From assembly GCF_012113595.1 (NCBI RefSeq), contig NZ_CP050831.1, positions 6,572,001 to 6,636,000 on the forward strand: 64,000 nucleotides of DNA, in the 5' to 3' direction. The notes under the pieces were generated by a model, which worked only from the letters and a program-made list of their open reading frames with translations, searched no databases and was not told where the DNA came from. Source of the stretch: Bacteroides faecium (GTDB lineage Bacteria; Bacteroidota; Bacteroidia; Bacteroidales; Bacteroidaceae). Positions 34,601 to 43,484 of this stretch are shown here, in pieces. How positions within the stretch are numbered: the first letter of the stretch is position 1; the number at the start of each line of letters is the position of its first letter. A program made the position numbers and the translations under genes.

Positions 34601-35386
34601 TCATTTCCCAGCATTAAGCGTTTCAATCAATGCGGGAAGCTCTTCAATGCTGCGTATCACGTAAGAAGCGCCTGCGGCAAGCATACGTTCGCTGACCTCT
34701 GCGATGCGGGCTTCCAGTTCGGCGGCGGACATGGCTTTGGATTCTTCTTCGGTAAGCGCCATTTCGTTACTGCCGAGGACAACGCCTACACTGCAAACTT
34801 TCGCGTTCACTCCTTCTTTGATATCTGCTATCGTATCGCCTATTTTCACTACCGCGTCAAGACTGGGGACAGACAGTTTTATCAAGTTCTCGAAAATCAT
34901 GTAAGGAGCAGGACGTCCGGCAGGGAGCAGGTTCGGAGTGGCACAGTAGTCCACACGGTAGCCTTTTGCCTGTGCGGCGGGAAGAACAACTTCCATCATT
35001 TCGCGGGTATAACCCGTAGTAGAGCCGATTTTAAGACCTTCGGCACGCAGTTTCTCCAAGGTGGGGATTACGCCGGGGATTGGGTCTGTATAATTTTCGA
35101 GAGAAGCAAAGAGATGCTTTTCGAACAGGCGGTTCAACTCTACGACATCTTCTTCCGTCCATGCACGCTGATAGCGGGCGGTGAACTGAGCGTTCACTTC
35201 GGGCATGGAGAGCAGTTCGCGGATATGCTGGATTTTAGGCAAACCCATCGGTCGACGGGTCTGCACGACATCAATCGCCAGTCCTTTTTCTGCAAAGGCT
35301 TCGATAAAAGCGGCTACGGGAGCAAAGCATCCGTAATCTACGGCTGTACCAGCCCAGTCCATGATAATACATTCAATCTTTTTCAT
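34601..35386 (-). CDS. phnX: Phosphonoacetaldehyde hydrolase (phosphonatase)
   Basis: This 261-residue HAD-superfamily enzyme cleaves the C-P bond of phosphonoacetaldehyde to acetaldehyde and phosphate. The nucleophile Asp10 lies in MDWAGT, where Ala12 in place of the usual second Asp is typical of phosphonatases. Lys51 in MGLPKIQHI is the expected Schiff-base lysine of the cap domain. KIGDTIADIKEGVNAK is HAD motif III. It lies between the DUF5690 transporter gene (36-nt gap) and phnW (105-nt gap), all leftward, forming a short 2-aminoethylphosphonate degradation operon. Confidence 0.95.
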   Translation of the reverse strand: MKKIECIIMDWAGTAVDYGCFAPVAAFIEAFAEKGLAIDVVQTRRPMGLPKIQHIRELLSMPEVNAQFTARYQRAWTEEDVVELNRLFEKHLFASLENYTDPIPGVIPTLEKLRAEGLKIGSTTGYTREMMEVVLPAAQAKGYRVDYCATPNLLPAGRPAPYMIFENLIKLSVPSLDAVVKIGDTIADIKEGVNAKVCSVGVVLGSNEMALTEEESKAMSAAELEARIAEVSERMLAAGASYVIRSIEELPALIETLNAGK

Positions 35387-35421
35387 TCTTGTTTCTATAT
35401 AATTATTAGTTCATTGTTATG

Positions 35422-36759
35422 TCAGTAGGAAGCGAGAGAAGGAAGCGGACAGGATTCGCCGGCACGCATCTCTTTCTGTTTTCCTTTTTTGTACCGTTGC
35501 ATCAGGTAGAACATAGAGATAGTGAATGCCGTGCAACAGACAATACCCACTGTTCCCGCCATCGTATTATAAAATTCCAGCCAGTCCAAATCGGGGTTGA
35601 AACACTCTTTGAAGACTAACACGAGAACAGTGCCCGTATAGCCGATAGAGTCCACCATTGCTATAAAAAAACCGACATTTCCCTTGATACGGAAACAGGC
35701 GATAAAGCGGTCGAAGAAAATTGTCTGAAAACTGAGGTACGAAAAATACAGACACAGGCTTTGGATAAACAACCACAATAATGGGGATAATTGAAGGCTA
35801 TGATAATTGAAAGCCACAAAGCTGAGAGTGATTGCTCCGGCGATGACAAGGGTCAGCAGGACGGACAACACTTTTATATGGCTTTTCACTAGCGCCAATG
35901 TGGCGAATACCGCTAATATAATCAGAGTGACCACACCGTCTACTTTGGCAAACACCCATGAAGAAAGCCCTGCGGCATTCACGTCTATGATTTTCACCAG
36001 GAAATCTTCTTTTACGTCTTGCAGGACAGTGAGGAAGAGGTTGGCGAAGAAAAGCAGTGTTAATATGGGGGCGAAGTTGCGGAAAAGTTCCCAGCGTTGC
36101 TGCTTGTCGAGGGTGACACGTTCCACACGCAATGCCTTGTCTTCGGCGGTCGGCTTGGGAAGATGGTCGAGGACATAGCCGAGTCCTGCGAGCAGGGGAA
36201 GTGCGACTGCCCCAATCAGTGCAGGCATCCAAAATTCACTGACGTGTAAGGTATCGACTACGAAAAGCCCGATAGACTTGGCAGTGCCGCTACTGACCGC
36301 AATACTGAGCCCGAAGAGAGAAGCGAGCAAGTCCGTCACCCGCCGTCCTTCGAGGAAGCTGAAAATGACACCCCACATACAGCCCAGCGAAAGCCCGTTG
36401 AAGAACAACGCCATCACATTGAACGGACGGGGCAGGCATCCGAAGAGAACCAAAGAGAGTTCGGCAACCACAATAGAAACAAGAATGAATTTCAGGCGGC
36501 CTTCTCTCTTCAGTTCAGAAATAAGTTTGATTCCAATAAACTTGGACACCATATATCCGAAGATTTGGATGATGCTGGTCGCTATCTTATAGTCCATACC
36601 GAACAGTTCCATGCCGTCGAAAGTAGCAGCCGTGAAAGGTTTGCGAAGCGCGTAGACCAATGAGTAAGACAGCAGTGCCGTTCCGCCCGCATAGAGAATA
36701 AACAGTAAATCGGAAAGTTTCTTTTGAGCCGAAGGCGACAGTTTTTCTTTGAAATTCAT
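35422..36759 (-). CDS. DUF5690 membrane transporter, candidate phosphonate importer
   Basis: This 445-residue MFS-like protein has about 12 membrane segments (beginning FILYAGGTALLSYSLVYALRK) and belongs to the Bacteroidetes family DUF5690. A long cytoplasmic loop near 205-230 (HLPKPTAEDKALRVERVTLDKQQRW) divides the halves. The start MNFKEKLSP at 36759 is preferred over the nine-residue extension because it lies next to a -7 box (36784-36791). It is the first gene of the phnX-phnW operon, so 2-aminoethylphosphonate or phosphonoacetaldehyde is the natural guess for its substrate. That assignment rests on context only. Confidence 0.82.
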   Translation of the reverse strand: MNFKEKLSPSAQKKLSDLLFILYAGGTALLSYSLVYALRKPFTAATFDGMELFGMDYKIATSIIQIFGYMVSKFIGIKLISELKREGRLKFILVSIVVAELSLVLFGCLPRPFNVMALFFNGLSLGCMWGVIFSFLEGRRVTDLLASLFGLSIAVSSGTAKSIGLFVVDTLHVSEFWMPALIGAVALPLLAGLGYVLDHLPKPTAEDKALRVERVTLDKQQRWELFRNFAPILTLLFFANLFLTVLQDVKEDFLVKIIDVNAAGLSSWVFAKVDGVVTLIILAVFATLALVKSHIKVLSVLLTLVIAGAITLSFVAFNYHSLQLSPLLWLFIQSLCLYFSYLSFQTIFFDRFIACFRIKGNVGFFIAMVDSIGYTGTVLVLVFKECFNPDLDWLEFYNTMAGTVGIVCCTAFTISMFYLMQRYKKGKQKEMRAGESCPLPSLASY

Positions 36760-36783
36760 AATTCTATTTTTTTGTTTCCGGTG

Positions 36784-36791
36784 CAAAATTA
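36784..36791 (-). promoter_or_regulatory. -7 box of the phosphonate operon
   Basis: CAAAATTA on the given strand reads TAATTTTG leftward, 25 nt before the transporter start codon. Confidence 0.55.
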
Positions 36792-36862
36792 GGGCGTCGG
36801 GACGAGTGAAAAAATGAATTTTGATGAATCATATCGTGTATATCGGCTTTTGAATGTACTGA

Positions 36863-36879
36863 AATATTAATGTAATATT
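36863..36879. promoter_or_regulatory. Small palindrome in the divergent phosphonate/regulator gap
   Basis: AATATTA-ATG-TAATATT is a perfect 7-bp inverted repeat with a 3-nt spacer, centred between the operon promoter and the regulator gene. It could be an operator, but it is A/T rich and short. Confidence 0.35.
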
Positions 36880-36946
36880 CATGCAACAGAATCATAATAC
36901 TTTAGTCATTCCTTTGCAACGGAATCAAATTAGCCAACTCAAAATC

Positions 36947-37828
36947 ATGGACGAACTGACAGAGATTTATAAAAGAATTGAGTATCTGAGAAACAACGGC
37001 GTGAAGATGAAAGAAATCGCCGACCGGATTGATATGGCGCCGAGTGTTTTGTCTGCCCTGTACTCCAGCGTGCTTCCTGCCTATATCGACTTACTGAGGA
37101 CGCGCACGCCGGACGAAGCGTTGGACGACTCGCTGGCTTTGGTGAACAATGTCTCGAAGAAGCGCCTGTTAAATAATATAGCTTCGATAAAACTGCTGCT
37201 TCAGGAGATGGAACCGGAGCAGCAGAGTGAAGCGGAGAGCGGGAACTCATTCATCAAACTGTTGGGAAAGGAGATGAAGGAATCCGTGCGGGACGTTTTT
37301 AATTACAGCGGGATTTATCTTAGTTACAGCCTGTCTTCTTCTACGGACAGTCTGAAAATCGAGCCTTATATGATTTGCGCTTCGGAAAACAGTGAATATG
37401 TGAAGGTGGGCGTGATTAATGCGTACAAGTCTATGCACTGGGGAAGCGGGATTATCAGCAACCATCAGAATTCGTATCTGATGTTTAACGAGCGGGATTT
37501 GCCGCAGTTCGCCCTGGTGACTATTTACCTGCAACTGCCGCATTATGAATTTCCCAATATGCTGAAAGGGCTTTATCTGTGTCTGGACTATAATCACAAC
37601 CCGATTGCACGGCGTATTGTGATGGTGAAGCAGTCGGACAGCATAGATATGAATGAGTTTCTGAAGATGGAAGGGAGACTGGTTCCGAAGGCGGAGTTGA
37701 CACCGGAACTGGAAGCATATTACAATTATACTTGCCAGGAAGGGGACTATATCAAGACTTGCACTGTGCCTTCGCCAAAGCTGGACGAGACGGATTTGGA
37801 ACGGGAGAAGAAACTGTTAATGATTTAA
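36947..37828 (+). CDS. HTH regulator next to the phosphonate operon (Bacteroidetes-type, unknown ligand)
   Basis: The start MDELTEIYKRIEYLRNNG at 36947 gives a 293-residue protein; an ATG at 36881 would add 22 residues without obvious homology. A helix-turn-helix-like segment lies near the N-terminus (VKMKEIADRIDMAPSVLSAL, YSSVLPAY). The remaining 250 residues form an alpha/beta domain that I cannot assign, with YSGIYLSYSLSSSTDSLKIEPYM and QLPHYEFPNMLKGLYLCLDY. It is divergent from the DUF5690-phnX-phnW operon, which makes it a candidate regulator of phosphonate use. It ends before a bidirectional terminator. Confidence 0.65.
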   Translation: MDELTEIYKRIEYLRNNGVKMKEIADRIDMAPSVLSALYSSVLPAYIDLLRTRTPDEALDDSLALVNNVSKKRLLNNIASIKLLLQEMEPEQQSEAESGNSFIKLLGKEMKESVRDVFNYSGIYLSYSLSSSTDSLKIEPYMICASENSEYVKVGVINAYKSMHWGSGIISNHQNSYLMFNERDLPQFALVTIYLQLPHYEFPNMLKGLYLCLDYNHNPIARRIVMVKQSDSIDMNEFLKMEGRLVPKAELTPELEAYYNYTCQEGDYIKTCTVPSPKLDETDLEREKKLLMI

Positions 37829-37909
37829 CTATCATTTCTGACCGGATATACGGACAAACCGAGGAAACGCCCTTTCTCACAGGCAGACCGGGGCATTTCT
37901 TGGATACAA

Positions 37910-37944
37910 AAACGGCGTACTAACATTGTGTTAATACGCCGTTT
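37910..37944. terminator. Bidirectional terminator
   Basis: A 16-bp stem with one mismatch (AAACGGCGTACTAACA at 37910-37925, partner 37929-37944) and a 3-nt loop lies between the converging regulator and rseP genes. Confidence 0.82.
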
Positions 37945-37976
37945 CTATTCCAACAACTAGCACACAGTGCCGGAAG

Positions 37977-39332
37977 TTAGAAGAAGAACCTCAATATATC
38001 ATTGAAGTTTGCCCAAATCAATAGACCGAAAAGTAAAACCATACCGGTCATCTGGGCATATTCCATGAATTTGTCGCTCGGTTTGCGACGGGCTATCATC
38101 TCGTAGAAGAGGAAGAGCACGTGACCGCCGTCCAAGGCAGGGATAGGCAGAATGTTCATGAAAGCCAGGATAATAGAAAGGAAGGCTGTCATGTACCAGA
38201 ACTGATGCCAGTCCCATGTTGCGGGGAAGATGCTTCCGATAGTTCCGAAGCCGCCCAGTTGTTTGGCTCCTTCTTTGGAGAAGAGATATTTCATGTTGCC
38301 GACGTAGCCTTTCAAAGTCTTCACGCCGAGGGAAACGCCTGCGGGGAAGGATTCGAGGAAAGCATATTGTTTCTTCACCATTGGCAGCAAGCGGTCTGTC
38401 ACCAGGCAGGCGGTAACTCCCATCATGTAGGCAGAGTCGACACGCATAGTCAAGGTGTCCGTTGCGCCGCCACGTACATAGGTCAGGCTGATGAGACGTG
38501 GGTCGATGCTGTCTTTGAGCATAGTTGCTTCGTTTTTCTTACGTTCCGCCATCGTTTGCTTGAAGTCGGAGAAAGAAATCGGTGTTCCGTTCAGGGCGAT
38601 GATGCTGTCTCCCGGCAAGATGCCAGCTTGTGCGGCAGGAGAGTTTACCATTACGCTGTCTACAACATACGGGAAACGGTAGGACGCGAAGCGGACGCTG
38701 TCTGCCAAAAGGCGTTGCATCAGGTCTTCGGGAATATAAACGGATGCTTTCGCGCCGTTGCGGAGAACGCTTACTTCGCGGGCATCGGCTATTTGGCTTA
38801 GCATATCGCCGTCATAACGTTCGAAAGGAACGCCGTCGGCAGAGAGCAATATGTCACCGTCCTGGAAGCCGACTGCCTTGGCTGTCTCGTTGAAGTCCAT
38901 ACCGAGAGGGGCTTCCTGTACCTTTATATATTGGTCGCCCCAGGCGAAAAGAATCATCGAGTAGATGAACAGCGCCAGCAGGAAGTTGAACAGTACGCCG
39001 CCTACCATGATTAGCAGGCGTTGCCACGCCGGTTTGGAGCGGAACTCCCACGGTTGTTCGGGTTGTTTCATCTGTTCGGTATCCATCGACTCGTCAATCA
39101 TACCGGCTATCTTTACGTAGCCGCCTAGTGGCAGCCAGCCTACGGCATATTCTGTATCACTTTTCTTCGGTTTGAACTTAAATAGGGTGAACCAAGGGTC
39201 AAAGAATAAGCAGAATTTTTCTACGCGTACCTTAAACAAACGGGCAAAGAGAAAATGCCCGCCTTCATGAATGATGACGAGCAGCGAAAGGCTCATTATC
39301 AATTGCAGGGCACGAATCAAAAATGTTTCCAT
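37977..39332 (-). CDS. rseP: Site-2 zinc metalloprotease, RseP/M50 family
   Basis: This 451-residue intramembrane protease cleaves anti-sigma factors or leftover signal peptides within the membrane. The zinc site is H22-E-G-G-H26 in the first helix, and the third ligand lies in ILPIPALDGGH in the penultimate helix. Between them are one or two PDZ domains (about 115-200 and 205-300: GFQDGDILLSADGVP and AQAGILPGDSIIALN). Membrane segments flank both zinc motifs. It lies 45 nt after dxr in the same direction, a common pairing. In a genome with many FecR anti-sigma factors it is a plausible partner for their release. Confidence 0.93.
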   Translation of the reverse strand: METFLIRALQLIMSLSLLVIIHEGGHFLFARLFKVRVEKFCLFFDPWFTLFKFKPKKSDTEYAVGWLPLGGYVKIAGMIDESMDTEQMKQPEQPWEFRSKPAWQRLLIMVGGVLFNFLLALFIYSMILFAWGDQYIKVQEAPLGMDFNETAKAVGFQDGDILLSADGVPFERYDGDMLSQIADAREVSVLRNGAKASVYIPEDLMQRLLADSVRFASYRFPYVVDSVMVNSPAAQAGILPGDSIIALNGTPISFSDFKQTMAERKKNEATMLKDSIDPRLISLTYVRGGATDTLTMRVDSAYMMGVTACLVTDRLLPMVKKQYAFLESFPAGVSLGVKTLKGYVGNMKYLFSKEGAKQLGGFGTIGSIFPATWDWHQFWYMTAFLSIILAFMNILPIPALDGGHVLFLFYEMIARRKPSDKFMEYAQMTGMVLLFGLLIWANFNDILRFFF

Positions 39333-39377
39333 GTCTATTATTTACTATTTTACTATTTACAAATTACTAATCATTGC

Positions 39378-40562
39378 TCAGAGACTTTGCCGACTCACCA
39401 GTTCGGAAGCGATTCTCCGTGCTTCTGCGTCGGTGGCTACATAGTCGTCGTATGTGGGGTTGGCTATAAACATAGCTTGTTCCATTGTCTTTTCTATCAC
39501 GTGGCTCATGCCGAGGAAGCTGATACCGTCTTTGAGGAAAGAGGCTACCACCACTTCGTTGGCGGCATTGACGATACAAGGCATATTGCCACCCCGATAC
39601 ATGGCTTCATAGGCCAGGGCGAGGTTGCGGAATCGTTTTGTATCCGGTTGCTCGAACGTCAGGTTGGTGCACTTGGCAAAGTCGAGACGGTCGAAAGTGG
39701 AGCTGACACGGTCGGGATAAGAAAAAGCGTACTGGATGGGCAGGCGCATATCGGGCATGCCTAGTTGTGCTTTCACCGCGCCATCCTCAAACTGCACCAT
39801 CGAGTGGATGACGGATTGTGGATGTACCACTACTTCAATCTGGCTGGGCTGGACGCCAAACAGCCATTTGGCTTCTATCACCTCAAAGCCTTTATTCATC
39901 ATGGATGCGGAGTCGATGGTTATCTTCGCTCCCATCTCCCAGTTGGGATGCTTCAGGGCTTGCGCTTTGGTTACAGATTTCAGTTGTTCCAGGGTACAGG
40001 TGCGGAAAGGGCCGCCTGAAGCGGTGAGTATTACTTTCTCTATCGGGTTGCCTACTTCTCCTGCCAAACACTGGAAAACTGCCGAGTGTTCGGAATCTAC
40101 GGGCAAAATCGGTGTGCGGTATTGCTGCGCTAATTGATTAATCAGTTCGCCGGCTACGACGAGCGTTTCTTTGTTTGCCAGCGCGATAGCTTTCTTGGCA
40201 CGGATGGCGTTAATAGTCGGTTTCAGTCCGGCGTAACCAACCATGGCTGTCAGTACCATGTCGATGGGGCCGGCTTCCACAATCTGACAGATGGCGTCGG
40301 TTCCTGCATATACCTTGATGGGCAGGTCGCTCAATGCTTCTTTCAGTTCGGAATATTTTTCCTCGTTGGCTATCACGACTACTTCCGGTTGGAACTTTCG
40401 CGCCTGAGCAATCAGTAGTTCCACGCGGTTGTTGGCTGTCAGTGCATAGGCTTCGTACAGGTCGGGATGTTCCTCGATAACCTGCAAAGCCTGTGTACCG
40501 ATAGAGCCTGTGGAGCCCAGGATGGCTATTTGTTTCTTCTTTTTATTCTTTTCTATATTCAT
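39378..40562 (-). CDS. dxr: 1-Deoxy-D-xylulose-5-phosphate reductoisomerase
   Basis: This 394-residue enzyme of the methylerythritol phosphate pathway makes 2-C-methyl-erythritol 4-phosphate with NADPH. The Rossmann start is IAILGSTGSIGTQAL. The metal and substrate loop ALANKETLVVAGEL, PVDSEHSAVFQCL with the metal-binding Asp-x-Glu, and TASGGPFRTCTLEQL are all present, as is the C-terminal NAANEVVVASFL. The N-terminal KNKKKK stretch is an extension typical of the genus. It lies upstream of rseP in a leftward housekeeping cluster. Confidence 0.96.
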   Translation of the reverse strand: MNIEKNKKKKQIAILGSTGSIGTQALQVIEEHPDLYEAYALTANNRVELLIAQARKFQPEVVVIANEEKYSELKEALSDLPIKVYAGTDAICQIVEAGPIDMVLTAMVGYAGLKPTINAIRAKKAIALANKETLVVAGELINQLAQQYRTPILPVDSEHSAVFQCLAGEVGNPIEKVILTASGGPFRTCTLEQLKSVTKAQALKHPNWEMGAKITIDSASMMNKGFEVIEAKWLFGVQPSQIEVVVHPQSVIHSMVQFEDGAVKAQLGMPDMRLPIQYAFSYPDRVSSTFDRLDFAKCTNLTFEQPDTKRFRNLALAYEAMYRGGNMPCIVNAANEVVVASFLKDGISFLGMSHVIEKTMEQAMFIANPTYDDYVATDAEARRIASELVSRQSL

Positions 40563-40617
40563 TTTTATCTAAATGCTCTTTCACTCTTGATAATTGTTTT
40601 CATTGTCCGGACGGGTA

Positions 40618-41478
40618 TCAGAAAACGATATATTTTTCCGGGTTCACCGGATGACCTTTGTACCAAAGTTCGAAATGCAGGTGCGGGCCTGTGCTAAGGG
40701 TTCCGCTGTTTCCTACCAGGGCGATGGCTTCACCACCCTTCACACGTTCTCCTTCTTTTTTGAGCAGGGAACCGCAGTGTTTATAAATCGAGATTAAATC
40801 CTGATTATGCTGTACGCCAATCAGATAACCTGTTTCGGCGGTGTATGTGCTGAGGATAACGGTTCCGTCCATCGTAGCCAGCACACTCTCGTTGGGGTTG
40901 GCGGCAATGTCCGTGCCGAAATGTTTCTTTTCTGCGTTGAAGTGGCCGGAAACCATTCCACGGGTGGGACGGTAAAGGATGAGTCCCGTTACGTCCGGTT
41001 GGGAAGTGATGGATGTCAGATTGTATTTCTCGTTTTCCTCGTACTGCCGGCGGAATTCTTCTTCGCGCTTGGTACGTTCCATCAATGTGTCTTCGCGAAC
41101 GGCGGTCAATGAGTCGAGCGTCTGCACGCTGTCAATAGGGACTTTACCGCTGAAAATATCCTGGATATTCATGATGTAGAGGTTCTGTCGGTTGAGAACC
41201 GCTTGCAGAGAGTCCACACGCAGGGCGTTGCCTACGATTTGGGAACGGACTTCACTATTCATGTAGCCCGGAAGGTAGTTACGCAAAGGAGTAAAGGTAA
41301 TGATGCAGGCAGCAATCAGAAAAAGCACTGCCAGCACGCAGAGTAATACCGAAAGACCATTGAGTTTGGATACACGAAGCCCTACAATCTCTTCAAGCGT
41401 ATTCTCATTGACAATCGTCAGTTTATACTTGAACTTGAAATTTTTCCAGAAAGCTTTACTTCGTCTTTTCTTTGGCAT
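40618..41478 (-). CDS. M23-family peptidase (LytM/peptidoglycan hydrolase type), membrane anchored
   Basis: The 286-residue protein has a basic N-terminus (MPKKRRSKAFWKNFKFKYK), one membrane segment (about 43-62, LSVLLCVLAVLFLIAACII), a periplasmic coiled-coil stretch (about 95-150) and a C-terminal M23 domain. The zinc ligands are complete: HFGTDI (His-x3-Asp) and the HLHFELW motif. It therefore may cut peptide cross-links in peptidoglycan, or act as an activator. It is the third gene of the leftward run and starts 63 nt after rimM. Confidence 0.92.
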   Translation of the reverse strand: MPKKRRSKAFWKNFKFKYKLTIVNENTLEEIVGLRVSKLNGLSVLLCVLAVLFLIAACIITFTPLRNYLPGYMNSEVRSQIVGNALRVDSLQAVLNRQNLYIMNIQDIFSGKVPIDSVQTLDSLTAVREDTLMERTKREEEFRRQYEENEKYNLTSITSQPDVTGLILYRPTRGMVSGHFNAEKKHFGTDIAANPNESVLATMDGTVILSTYTAETGYLIGVQHNQDLISIYKHCGSLLKKEGERVKGGEAIALVGNSGTLSTGPHLHFELWYKGHPVNPEKYIVF

Positions 41479-41541
41479 CTCGGGTATTTACTATTTTACG
41501 ATTTACTACTTACTATTTCGGGTTGATGAACTACGCATCGT

Positions 41542-42090
41542 TTATTCGTCATCATCGCCATTCTCCAGTTCATCCAGGTTCAACAACCCTTCGGGAAGCT
41601 CTACGGTGATGAGTTTTTGTTCCTGGTCTATGCCTAAGATAAATTCTTCCTGGGCGGGAACTAATAATTCTTCATCGTCTTTTTCGACTATGAAGAGGGT
41701 ATTGACGGTGGTTGTATCTACATCGACCACTTCGCCCAAAGGCCCGTGGTGGATGTCTTCCATGCGGAAACCGATAAAGAAGTTCCAGGACAATTCGCCG
41801 TCTTCGGCTTCTTCAGCGTGCTTCACGGGGAAGTAGACTTCTATGTTGGTGAACATGCGGGCGCGTTCGGCGGTATCTATTCCTTCCAGTTTCACCAGGG
41901 CGGTGGAGTCAGAACGGAAGCGGTATTCTTCGATGAAGAAGGGCACGAAGATGCCGTCGAGCAGGCAGACCAGATAATCGCAGTCCACCCGGTCGAAGAT
42001 GTCGTCCGTGAAGGTGAACTGTAACTCGCCGTGGATGCCATGCGGTTTGTTGAATAATCCTATTTTATATACTTCTTCTTTCTTTATCAT
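41542..42090 (-). CDS. rimM: Ribosome maturation factor RimM
   Basis: This 182-residue 30S assembly factor has the RimM N-terminal beta-barrel (YKIGLFNKPHGIHGELQFTF, the GxxHGxxGE-type signature) and a PRC-barrel C-terminal half (NFFIGFRMEDIHHGPLGEVVDV, NTLFIVEKDDEELLVPA). The tail is acidic (ENGDDDE). Its ATG overlaps the last four bases of murA (ATGA), so the two genes are translationally coupled. Confidence 0.94.
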   Translation of the reverse strand: MIKKEEVYKIGLFNKPHGIHGELQFTFTDDIFDRVDCDYLVCLLDGIFVPFFIEEYRFRSDSTALVKLEGIDTAERARMFTNIEVYFPVKHAEEAEDGELSWNFFIGFRMEDIHHGPLGEVVDVDTTTVNTLFIVEKDDEELLVPAQEEFILGIDQEQKLITVELPEGLLNLDELENGDDDE

Positions 42091-43391
42091 ATTCGGGTGA
42101 TTCGGGCTCCGATGGCGTTCAGACGTCCTTCGATGTCCTGATAGCCGCGGTCTATTTGTTCAATATTACTAATGGTGCTGGTTCCTTCGGCGCTCATGGC
42201 GGCAATCAGAAGGGCGATACCGGCACGTATGTCCGGAGACGTCAGGCGGGCACCGCGCAGCTTGAAGCCGTGGTTGTGACCGATGACTACGGCGCGGTGG
42301 GGGTCACAGAGAATGATTTGCGCGCCCATGTCTATGAGCTTGTCCACAAAGAAGAGACGGCTTTCAAACATTTTCTGATGGATGAGTACGCTTCCTTTGG
42401 CTTGGGTGGCTACTACGAGCATCACACTCAGCAAGTCGGGGGTCAGTCCCGGCCAGGTGGCGTCGGCTATGGTCATGATGGAGCCGTCGATAAAGGATTC
42501 TATCTCGTATGTCTCTTGTGCGGGAACGTAAATGTCGTCCCCTCTTTGTTCGAGCTTGATGCCCAGGCGGCGGAAGTTCTCGGGGATGATGCCCAGGTTT
42601 TCGTAAGAGACATTCTTTATGGTTATTTCGCTTTTTGTCATGGCGGCCATGCCGATGAAACTGCCGACTTCAATCATATCGGGCAGAACGGTGTGTTGTG
42701 CGCCATGCAGTGCTTCCACGCCTTCGATGGTGAGCAGGTTGGATGCGATGCCGCTGATTTTGGCTCCCATGCGGTTGAGCAGGCGGCAGAGCTGTTGCAA
42801 GTACGGTTCGCAGGCAGCGTTATAGATGGTGGTAGTACCTTTGGCAAGCACGGCGGCCATCACGATATTGGCGGTTCCGGTGACGGATGCTTCGTCGAGC
42901 AACATATAGTTACCGCGAAGTTTGTCGGCGGTGATTTCGTAGATTCCACGTTCCTCGTCGTAGCGGAAATCCGCGCCCAGAGCTTGAATGCCGACAAAGT
43001 GAGTATCCAGACGACGGCGACCGATTTTGTCTCCCCCCGGTTTGGATATCAATGCTTTGCCGAAGCGTGCAACCATCGGCCCGATTAGCATCACAGACCC
43101 ACGCAGACTGGAGCATTTCTTCAGAAATTCGTCGCTTTCGAGATAAGCGAGGTCTACGTTTTCAGCCTTAAAGCTATAAGAGTCAATGCTTTTTTTTGCA
43201 ACTGTGACACCCATCTCGCGCAGGAGCTGTATCAGGTTGTTGACATCCAAAATGTCAGGTATATTGTTCACCGTCACTTCCTCACCGGTCAGCAACGTGG
43301 CACAGATTATCTGCAAAACTTCGTTTTTGGCACCTTGCGGATGAATTTCCCCGCAGAGCCGATGTCCCCCTTCAATTACAAATGAAGCCAT
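42087..43391 (-). CDS. murA: UDP-N-acetylglucosamine 1-carboxyvinyltransferase, Asp active-site form
   Basis: This 434-residue enzyme catalyses the first committed step of peptidoglycan synthesis, adding enolpyruvyl from PEP to UDP-GlcNAc. Lys22 in QGAKNEVLQ is the conserved PEP-binding lysine. The mobile active-site loop reads KPGGDKIGRRRLD, so residue 121 is Asp where most MurA proteins have the fosfomycin-target Cys. Asp at this position, as in Mycobacterium and Chlamydia, keeps activity but gives fosfomycin insensitivity. It lies in a DUF4290-murA-rimM run and overlaps rimM by 4 nt. Confidence 0.96.
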   Translation of the reverse strand: MASFVIEGGHRLCGEIHPQGAKNEVLQIICATLLTGEEVTVNNIPDILDVNNLIQLLREMGVTVAKKSIDSYSFKAENVDLAYLESDEFLKKCSSLRGSVMLIGPMVARFGKALISKPGGDKIGRRRLDTHFVGIQALGADFRYDEERGIYEITADKLRGNYMLLDEASVTGTANIVMAAVLAKGTTTIYNAACEPYLQQLCRLLNRMGAKISGIASNLLTIEGVEALHGAQHTVLPDMIEVGSFIGMAAMTKSEITIKNVSYENLGIIPENFRRLGIKLEQRGDDIYVPAQETYEIESFIDGSIMTIADATWPGLTPDLLSVMLVVATQAKGSVLIHQKMFESRLFFVDKLIDMGAQIILCDPHRAVVIGHNHGFKLRGARLTSPDIRAGIALLIAAMSAEGTSTISNIEQIDRGYQDIEGRLNAIGARITRI

Positions 43392-43484
43392 TGATATTTA
43401 GTTTTAAGTATTAAGTATTAGCGTCATGTATCAAAATAGAAGGCATTAAATATCAGGTATTTACTTAATCCCTAATACTTTTTT

